Shown here in pieces: positions 6,637 to 12,072 of a stretch of 12,072 nt of DNA (its first letter is position 1; the number at the start of each line of letters is the position of its first letter). The position numbers and the translations under genes were made by a program. This stretch comes from Nitrospirota bacterium (GTDB taxonomy: Bacteria; Nitrospirota; Nitrospiria; Nitrospirales; UBA8639). The stretch is taken from positions 1 to 12,072 of the forward strand of contig JAOUQB010000036.1 of NCBI GenBank assembly GCA_029879555.1, written 5' to 3'. A model generated the notes under the pieces. That model made no database searches. It saw only the letters and a program-made list of their open reading frames with translations, and was not told the origin of the DNA.

Positions 6637-7749
6637 TTATCCTTCAACCCAATCGGGCACCATCAGGACGACGCGCTTCAAGACATCCGCTACGGTTATT
6701 TGGCATAAGTACTCATAATCCTTTTCATAATCAACGTGAAACCAATACGCATCCTCCTTCGTTCCTTTGGTCAACATCATGGCATTCAGGCCCCAAGGAG
6801 CATATTGGATAGTGTCAGCGGCTCCATATAATCCAATCACTTTGGGTTTAGGCAACGCGGAAGCCAGATGCATCGGCCCTGTGACATTCGCAATCACCAA
6901 ATCCAACTCGCCCAACACGGCCATCAACTCCCGCAAGGTCGTCCTTCCAGAAAGATCGAGGGGTGGAGTTCGCATACGATTGACGATCGCATGACACAAT
7001 TCCCTATCGTCAGCTCCACCTAGCAACACCACTTCCGCGCGATAGGTTTCAATGAGGACATCCGCAAGTTCGGCAAATCGTTCCGATGGCCATACCCGCC
7101 ATTTCGAGCCAGCACTGGGGATCAATCCAATTCGTCGTATTGCCTCATGATTATTTTTTGCCAACAATACCTGTCCTTGCTGCTTTTCTCTTTCCGTCAC
7201 ATGTATTTCGAGTCCTCCGACTTGAGGATGGTTGACTCCAAGCAACGCATGCACCAAATCTAATTTTTGTTCGATTAAATGCCTCCCATCACGACGTATT
7301 TTGATAGGATAGTTATAAAGAAAACCTCGTCCACGATTTCTAAAATCCTCTCCATAGCGGGCGACAGCACCTGAAGCATAGGCCAGAATGGCACTTCGTG
7401 GACCACTAAACACATCAAGCACCACATCGAAGTGTTCCTTCCGTAAATCACGGACCAACCCAAGCCAATTTTCCCCTCGTTTCCAGATTGTCGCTCGTTG
7501 AGATTCCGCACGATCGATCACGATCAAACGATCAATGGACGGATTATTAGCTAACACCTCTGCTGTTGGCCCATCAACCAATACAGCGAAATACCCCTTG
7601 GGATAGGATTTTTTCAGAAGTGAAATGATCGGGGTAATCAGCACAACATCGCCAATCGCACGAATCGCAAGAATTAAGATCCGTACGGGCAAATCGGTGG
7701 AAAGAGGAAAACCTTGGGAAGACATGTCTCGACCGTTAATGCCCATCAT
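6637..7749 (-). CDS. Glycosyltransferase family 9 with altered donor-site motif
   Basis: A 370-residue GT-B enzyme paralogous to the neighbouring GT9. The N-terminal strand RILILAIR (23-30) leads into I32-G-D34 and TP (39-40). The donor half has PSAGSKWRVWPSERF (211-225), matching the family's Lys-x-x-x-Trp-Pro segment, and then ANVTGPMHLA at 287-296. Most GT9 proteins have Asp in place of V289 at this signature. The usual GLFGPT segment reads GLYGAA (306-311). The C-terminal Cys cluster of the neighbour is absent; instead there is an aromatic/acidic tail (about 335-348). Two adjacent ATG codons (7749, 7746) begin the gene, with only a weak GAGG about 13-15 bases upstream. It follows the preceding GT4 by 45 bases. 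It is a GT9 member by fold, but donor and acceptor may differ from classic heptosyltransferases. Confidence 0.9.
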   Translation of the reverse strand: MMGINGRDMSSQGFPLSTDLPVRILILAIRAIGDVVLITPIISLLKKSYPKGYFAVLVDGPTAEVLANNPSIDRLIVIDRAESQRATIWKRGENWLGLVRDLRKEHFDVVLDVFSGPRSAILAYASGAVARYGEDFRNRGRGFLYNYPIKIRRDGRHLIEQKLDLVHALLGVNHPQVGGLEIHVTEREKQQGQVLLAKNNHEAIRRIGLIPSAGSKWRVWPSERFAELADVLIETYRAEVVLLGGADDRELCHAIVNRMRTPPLDLSGRTTLRELMAVLGELDLVIANVTGPMHLASALPKPKVIGLYGAADTIQYAPWGLNAMMLTKGTKEDAYWFHVDYEKDYEYLCQITVADVLKRVVLMVPDWVEG

Positions 7750-7794
7750 GATACGACCAAAGCCTCATTCAGTATAGAAGGCACGGCTACCGAC

Positions 7795-8922
7795 CTATTG
7801 TCCTGCGCCTTCATAGATCTCATAAAGCTGCTCCATCATCCGTTCAACAGAAAAGTATTCCGCCACGCGTTTTTTCGCGTTCTTTCCCATCTGGAGACCC
7901 ATTTCAGGATCTTGCAAGACAGTAAAGAGTCCTCGGCACAAATCCCCCACATCGGCTGGATTCACCAACAGGCCTGTTTTACCATGTTCGACGACTTCGG
8001 GAATACCACCAACTCTACTGGCCACGATAGGCTTGCCTAAGGCCATGGCCTCTAACAGAACAATCCCGAGCCCCTCTACGACAGAAGAAAGCACAAAAAC
8101 ATCGAACTGTGCCAAAAAAATTTCAGGTTGTTCTTGATATCCCGTAAACAGGACATGACTTGTCAATTCCAAATGCGAAACCTGGGTTCGGAGTTGGCCC
8201 TCATATTCATCATCACCCGCCCCAACAATCACTAAAAAAATTTGAGGAAAGGATGGCCTCAGTTGCCCAACAGCTTCGACAAGATACTGAAGGCCTTTTC
8301 GAGGAAAGAGATTGGCCACGGTCCCGATCACCGGCGGCCCCTTTATCTCACTAAGGATACTCAGTGTTTCGTGAGAAGAGGAAGAAGAAGGGTCTTTCCT
8401 GAATGCAATGCCGCTTTGAACAACCTGAAGGTTCTCCGAACAAGCACCAGCGCTTCTCATGACTTCCCCAATACTATAAGAAACGGGAATGATCACATTT
8501 CCCTTATTCAACCAATATTGGGAGACTTTTCGTGGCTCAATTTCCTGCCTGACGTGAACCACGCAGGGACGCCCAGTGAACCACCCCGAGACGATTCCAA
8601 GGGGGGCCCACCAATAATCATTCACATGCACGATATCAATGTGCCACTGCCGGATAACACGAACTAATCGAACAATGGCGAATGGCCGCCAGAAGATGTG
8701 AAAAAATTTCCTCCAGGCTGGCAAGGAAATGAAAACGTGCGGAACGTGAAGATGATCTAATTCAGCAACCAACGGCCCTTGATCAGGGCACACGACAAAG
8801 GGAAGAAATCGTTCTCGGTCTAAATATTTCAACCACGTCAGCAATTCTCGTTCGGCTCCGCCAATGTTGGCCTCCCCATGGATGTAGAGAATCCTTTTCT
8901 CCCTTTTGAGCAACTCTGCCAT
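7795..8922 (-). CDS. Glycosyltransferase family 4
   Basis: A 375-residue retaining GT-B glycosyltransferase, likely using a nucleotide sugar to extend a lipid-linked or core oligosaccharide. The acceptor half starts with ILYIHGEANIGGAERELL (11-28), the glycine-rich N-terminal loop usual in GT4, and has HVNDYW at 99-104. The donor half starts around 196 (PPVIGTVANLFPRKGLQYLVEA), with a VGAGDDE turn at 233-239. It contains the hallmark E283-x7-E291 in EGLGIVLLEAMALG, followed by VGGIPEVVEHGKTGLLV (304-320). A poly-Ser run (179-183) marks the linker between halves. The length is normal. The ATG at 8922 is the first in frame; its ribosome binding site is weak. It lies between a GT2 and a GT9 in the same direction. 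The family is certain; the sugar is unknown. Confidence 0.93.
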   Translation of the reverse strand: MAELLKREKRILYIHGEANIGGAERELLTWLKYLDRERFLPFVVCPDQGPLVAELDHLHVPHVFISLPAWRKFFHIFWRPFAIVRLVRVIRQWHIDIVHVNDYWWAPLGIVSGWFTGRPCVVHVRQEIEPRKVSQYWLNKGNVIIPVSYSIGEVMRSAGACSENLQVVQSGIAFRKDPSSSSSHETLSILSEIKGPPVIGTVANLFPRKGLQYLVEAVGQLRPSFPQIFLVIVGAGDDEYEGQLRTQVSHLELTSHVLFTGYQEQPEIFLAQFDVFVLSSVVEGLGIVLLEAMALGKPIVASRVGGIPEVVEHGKTGLLVNPADVGDLCRGLFTVLQDPEMGLQMGKNAKKRVAEYFSVERMMEQLYEIYEGAGQ

Positions 8923-8984
8923 TTCACTAAACTCACTTAAGATGGTACAGCGTCACAAAATGGCCAGCCTCACTCACAATCACT

Positions 8985-9788
8985 TTACGGGGAAACACCC
9001 TCATGGTTTTCTGAAGTAGATTTCCGTGCGTCCACGGCTCCTAATTCCCATAATTTGGCATATTTCCCAAATGTGTACATGCTGGCAAATCCTGCATAAA
9101 TCACCCCACGAATCCCATCTCTAAATCCTTGCTTCAAACCATACTTTTTCACAAACGTCACTAAAGGGTTCAAGAGGAGCTGCCACCAACGAACCGTACT
9201 TGTCGATTTTCCTTGTTCTTTTGCAGCCAGGGTAATATATATGGAGAATTTACGAAAATGATCGACGATCTGTCGTTCGGTGTAATGCTCTAAAAATCCT
9301 TCAAGCCTCCCGATGGGACCATCCACAATGAGATTTTCATGAATTTCCACATCATTGTAAAAGGCTTTTCCCCTTTGAAAAAGACGGATTTGTCGATCAG
9401 GATACGCACCACCCCATCTCACCCAGGCACCATAAAAAATATTACGGCGAGGAAGGCTGTAAGCAACCGGATCTTGTGAGGTCCAAGATGCAATTCGTTC
9501 CTGAATTTCTCCTGCCAATTCAGGAGAGACCCGTTCATCAGCATCCAGAATCAATATCCAATCCCCTGTCGCTTGTTGAATGCCATAATTTTTTTGAGGT
9601 CCATAGCCAACCCAAGGCCTCACCAGGACATGAGGGGATAAGCGTCGGGCCAACGCTTGAGTCTGATCCGAGCTTTCGGCATCAACCACGATGATCTGAT
9701 CCACCCACCTAACACTTGCAAGACATCCTTCAATATTTCGTTCCTCATTTTTTGTAATAGTGATGGTGGAAAGCGATACCTTGCTCAT
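8985..9788 (-). CDS. GT2 family glycosyltransferase, WaaE/KdtX-like
   Basis: A 267-residue inverting GT-A glycosyltransferase resembling the WaaE/KdtX group, which adds a hexose to LPS inner core. It opens with SLSTITITKNEERNIEGCL (5-23), the nucleotide-binding start of this group, followed by VVDAESSDQT (34-43). The metal-binding D82-A-D84-E follows LIL, and DRQIRLF (131-137) and VEIHENL (147-153) are further group motifs. The C-terminal part (about 203-250) is hydrophobic/basic, ends YTFGKYAKLWEL, and probably lies against the membrane. I place the start at ATG 9788, four bases after the preceding gene's stop, with GAGGGA (9798-9803) nine bases upstream. A longer frame to 9869 would add 27 residues lacking family features and overlap the upstream gene. 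The tight spacing suggests coupled translation. Confidence 0.92.
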   Translation of the reverse strand: MSKVSLSTITITKNEERNIEGCLASVRWVDQIIVVDAESSDQTQALARRLSPHVLVRPWVGYGPQKNYGIQQATGDWILILDADERVSPELAGEIQERIASWTSQDPVAYSLPRRNIFYGAWVRWGGAYPDRQIRLFQRGKAFYNDVEIHENLIVDGPIGRLEGFLEHYTERQIVDHFRKFSIYITLAAKEQGKSTSTVRWWQLLLNPLVTFVKKYGLKQGFRDGIRGVIYAGFASMYTFGKYAKLWELGAVDARKSTSENHEGVSP

Positions 9789-9792
9789 GGGT

Positions 9793-10578
9793 TTATGTCC
9801 CTCTTTCTGCATCAACCTCGGACACCCAACAATTGGGAAAGGGCTGCAAAAACCGACAGAGATCCTCAAAGCCTACCATCCCATCAGCCACTTCCATGCA
9901 CAGGGGATGCACTAAAATCGTCGCAATCCCCCCAGCATCCACAATGGCTTGCACCTCCCCTTTTACCTGCTTCACCCATTCACCAATTGACACGCGTCCC
10001 ATCAGCTGGGTTGGCTTTGCTTTTCCAACTTGGTATTTACCATGCAAGAGATGCTCATGATCGGGTTGAATATTAATCGGCAACGATTGTAGGTCATGAA
10101 AAAGTGGCTCCCACGACCCCTTGGTCGGATTCACTTCATCGGTCACCCACAAAATACCCGCGGATGCTAATAAGCGCGGCGTCTCAACAGACTGAATATA
10201 GCTGTGGTTCCGCCAGGTAGAAATCCGCTTTCCGATCACAGACTGAATACTCGCAATCGTTTTGGCAATATCTCTCCGCTGATGTGATTCTTTCCCCCAG
10301 GGAGTTCTTAAAATTTTTCTATAAATTCTAGACCAGGGATCCCGAAAGGCCGCGAAGGTATGACCCCCAATTTCACAATGCGGCATCTGTGCAATGGCCT
10401 TCACGCCCTTCGGCTCTTCAAGGCAGGCCTTTCCCGTCAAAAAAAAGGTAACACGAATACCATATCGCCCGGCAATTTCGGCATACTTGTTGGCCAATTC
10501 AACTTCAGTACAGGAAGAAAATGGCGTATCAGTCCCACGATAGGATCGCTGATGCACATCTCCTGTTAAGCAAATCAT
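9793..10578 (-). CDS. Polysaccharide deacetylase-like (NodB homology) protein
   Basis: A 261-residue cytoplasmic-looking protein of the carbohydrate esterase 4 type, expected to remove N-acetyl groups from a sugar in the glycan made by this cluster. Residues 2-9 (ICLTGDVH) fit motif 1, with D7 as likely catalytic base or metal ligand. VTFFLTG (43-49) is the typical second strand. GGHTFAAF (71-78) fits motif 2, but the usual second His, four residues after H73, is Ala77. WRNHSY (122-127) corresponds to motif 3, and ILVHP (221-225) supplies the motif 4 His (H224). Metal binding may thus be incomplete or use H9 or H125. There is no signal peptide. ATG 10578 puts the first strand at the N terminus; a TTG at 10596 would add six residues, and neither has a clear ribosome binding site. 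Fold assignment is good; activity is uncertain. Confidence 0.8.
   Translation of the reverse strand: MICLTGDVHQRSYRGTDTPFSSCTEVELANKYAEIAGRYGIRVTFFLTGKACLEEPKGVKAIAQMPHCEIGGHTFAAFRDPWSRIYRKILRTPWGKESHQRRDIAKTIASIQSVIGKRISTWRNHSYIQSVETPRLLASAGILWVTDEVNPTKGSWEPLFHDLQSLPINIQPDHEHLLHGKYQVGKAKPTQLMGRVSIGEWVKQVKGEVQAIVDAGGIATILVHPLCMEVADGMVGFEDLCRFLQPFPNCWVSEVDAERGT
9798..9803 (-). promoter_or_regulatory. Ribosome binding site choosing the GT2 start
   Basis: GAGGGA on the - strand lies nine bases before ATG 9788 and inside the final codons of the deacetylase-like gene. It favours ATG 9788 over the longer frame from 9869. Confidence 0.55.
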
Positions 10579-10640
10579 TGGCAAGGATTCAATCAAGCGT
10601 GACTCATACTAAACACCAACCATTTCAGAAAAATTCTCTC

Positions 10641-11798
10641 TCAAGCGGCTTGTACCTCACGTTTTTCCCATAGAGAGGAATAGAGGGCTTCTGTTTTCGT
10701 CACCATGGATTCCAGGGAATAGTGACCATCAATAAGCTGCCGTGCAAATTGGCCCATGGCCTTACCTTGATGGGGCTCCCGAAGCAACCAGGCCATGTGA
10801 TGCGCCAACGCGACAGGATCTCGTGGCGGCACAAGCAATCCCGTTTCGCCATGGCGAATCACTTCTGGAACACCCCCCACTGAGGAAGCCACCACAGCTC
10901 GTTCCATGGCCATCGCTTGGAGCAATGTCTGTGGCATCCCTTCTTCCAATGACGGCAACACAAACACATCCATGACCTGTAATAACTCAGGAATATCTTC
11001 TCGAAACCCTGTGAGTACGACGGTCCTCTCTAAATTTCGTTCGCGAATGTGGTCAAGCAATGTTTGACGCTCCGGCCCGTCTCCCACCATGAGACAACAG
11101 ACCGAAGGGAATTCCTTCTTCAGAAGGCACATGGCATCGATGAACACATCCATACCCTTTTCAGAGCGAAGAAAAGAAACCGTTCCCACCACTGGTTGTC
11201 CTGCCTGAATGCCTAGCTCTCGCTTGAGATCTCCAGTCGGCACACCAGGGTGAAACCGTTCCATATCCACTCCTGTGGGGATAGAAAATACGGCAGCAGG
11301 ATTTAAGCCGTTGTGATCGATTAATTGTTGACGAACCGCCTCGCCAGTTGTGGACACCGCATGAGGCAACCGCCGATACAACAGAGCATGCCGGAAGGAG
11401 ACCGAGACAGGAGTACTCTTATGACGAGCTCTCACAATCACGGGCCGGCAAGAAGAGAATCGTCCGGCTAAGGCCGCCATCCAACTATCTTGTGAGCCAT
11501 GTGTATGAATGATCTGAATTTTATGCTTCGCAATCAACTTGAGAAATTTCGGCATTAATCGTCCCCATCCACCTATTCCTACCGGAATCGCTTCGCAACA
11601 CAATCCCTCCTGATTGGCTAATCGGACTAAGGCACTATGTTCCGGAGCGGCAATCACCACCTGATGGCCACGAAGGCCCATCGCTTTGGCCTCAGACAAG
11701 ATGCGATATTCTTGCCCTCCTAAACCAGAGGAAGACTCAGTATGTAAAATCCGAAATCCTGCCATACCCTTCGCAAACCACCTGTCCATTTTCAACAT
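10641..11798 (-). CDS. Glycosyltransferase family 4 with Glu-to-Gln variant motif
   Basis: A 385-residue GT-B glycosyltransferase, probably adding a sugar in surface-glycan assembly. The acceptor half begins FRILHTESSSGLGGQEYRIL (15-34), a form common in GT4 LPS enzymes, with IIHTHGSQDSW at 96-106. The donor half begins near 202 (PVVGTVSFLRSEKGMDVFIDA) and has VGDGPER at 238-244. The GT4 hallmark reads E286-G-M-P-Q-T-L-L-Q294, so the second Glu of E-x7-E is Gln, then VGGVPEVIRHGETGLLVPP (307-325). Length is normal and all other motifs are intact, so it is probably active. ATG 11798 is used here; later ATGs at 11789 and 11765 are possible, since none has a strong ribosome binding site. It lies 39 bases after the partial GT2 and about 60 before the deacetylase-like gene. 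Sugar specificity cannot be read from sequence. Confidence 0.92.
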   Translation of the reverse strand: MLKMDRWFAKGMAGFRILHTESSSGLGGQEYRILSEAKAMGLRGHQVVIAAPEHSALVRLANQEGLCCEAIPVGIGGWGRLMPKFLKLIAKHKIQIIHTHGSQDSWMAALAGRFSSCRPVIVRARHKSTPVSVSFRHALLYRRLPHAVSTTGEAVRQQLIDHNGLNPAAVFSIPTGVDMERFHPGVPTGDLKRELGIQAGQPVVGTVSFLRSEKGMDVFIDAMCLLKKEFPSVCCLMVGDGPERQTLLDHIRERNLERTVVLTGFREDIPELLQVMDVFVLPSLEEGMPQTLLQAMAMERAVVASSVGGVPEVIRHGETGLLVPPRDPVALAHHMAWLLREPHQGKAMGQFARQLIDGHYSLESMVTKTEALYSSLWEKREVQAA

Positions 11799-11837
11799 AT
11801 GGAAAAAAATAATTCCCCGGCACGACGAGACAAACGG

Positions 11838-12072
11838 TCACTTTTTTTCCTGAAATTCCCATAACTTGGCATACTTCACAAAGGTGTAATAGGCATAGAG
11901 AATAGAAAGAATCAAGCCAGGCGTCCGATCGAATATTCCCCCACGGAACACAAACATTTTGATAAACGTAAAGAGAGGATGAGAAAACAGTTGGTGTGCT
12001 CGGAATCGTCGACCTTGGCCATGCATCACTTCTGCTCGAAGGGTGGAATAGCGATCCATTTTTCCAAAGTAT
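11838..12072 (-). CDS. GT2 family glycosyltransferase, WaaE/KdtX-like, 3' end only
   Basis: Only the last 78 codons lie in the window; the frame stays open to the edge, so the ATG at 12059 is internal and the true start is outside. The visible part matches the C-terminal tail of WaaE/KdtX-type GT2 enzymes: an amphipathic segment with MDRYSTLRAE, a basic stretch (GQGRRFRAH), a hydrophobic segment (HPLFTFIKMFVFRGG), and a second hydrophobic stretch ending YTFVKYAKLWEF. The complete GT2 at 8985-9788 ends in nearly the same way (YTFGKYAKLWEL), and even the underlying bases are similar (9043-9064 and 11855-11876), so the two are paralogues. It is the first gene of the visible - strand cluster; the promoter must lie beyond the window. 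Catalytic motifs cannot be checked. Confidence 0.85.
   Translation of the reverse strand, partial: YFGKMDRYSTLRAEVMHGQGRRFRAHQLFSHPLFTFIKMFVFRGGIFDRTPGLILSILYAYYTFVKYAKLWEFQEKK

Noticed and set aside
8242..8667. 141-codon + strand frame inside the GT4 gene
   Set aside because: The opposite strand encodes a clear GT4 with all motifs; this frame has no start signal or family resemblance.
9789..9869. Longer N terminus for the GT2 gene (start at 9869)
   Set aside because: The extra 27 residues carry no GT2 features and overlap the end of the upstream gene; ATG 9788 has a better-placed ribosome binding site and matches the usual family start.
9657..10076. 139-codon + strand frame across the GT2/deacetylase junction
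   Set aside because: It is an antisense shadow spanning two supported - strand genes.

Overview
This 12,072-base window has about 50% GC and reads as chromosomal DNA from a Gram-negative (diderm) bacterium. It carries a periplasmic DsbA-type thioredoxin and a lipopolysaccharide-type glycosyltransferase cluster with two GT9 (heptosyltransferase-family) genes. A Nitrospirota relative with moderate GC, such as a marine or low-GC Nitrospira, is my best guess. That is an impression from protein style and neighbourhood, not something the sequence proves.

Layout. Bases 1-3800 (+ strand) hold a DsbA-like disulfide oxidoreductase, two small unrecognised genes (71 and 103 codons), and a 759-codon tandem alpha/beta-hydrolase. 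In the hydrolase the first lobe has lost its nucleophile and the second keeps one. Bases 3801-4237 contain no protein gene. They hold a possible terminator, a good sigma70-type promoter, a complete tRNA-Ser(GCU) with encoded CCA, a degenerate REP-like palindrome and a small dyad. Bases 4238-5299 (+) encode a 353-codon protein that I do not recognise. Bases 5300-5397 are a convergent junction carrying heptad repeats in inverted orientation.

From 12072 down to 5398 everything is on the - strand and looks like one long operon. In transcription order it is: the 3' end of a WaaE/KdtX-like GT2 cut by the window edge, a GT4, a NodB-like polysaccharide deacetylase, a complete WaaE/KdtX-like GT2, a second GT4, a GT9, and a second GT9. 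Gaps are 4 to about 150 bases. The likely product is an LPS core/outer-core or related surface glycan. The GT9 and GT2 enzymes are of the kind that act on LPS core at the cytoplasmic face of the inner membrane, the GT4 enzymes would extend the chain, and the deacetylase-like protein could trim an N-acetyl sugar.

Points that deserve a second look are the pseudo-enzyme lobe of the tandem hydrolase, the GT9 with Val in place of the donor-site Asp, the deacetylase with an incomplete metal-binding motif, the inverted heptad repeats at 5303-5374, and the unrecognised 353-codon protein next to the tRNA. I found no clear sign of a phage, transposon, CRISPR array or defence system.
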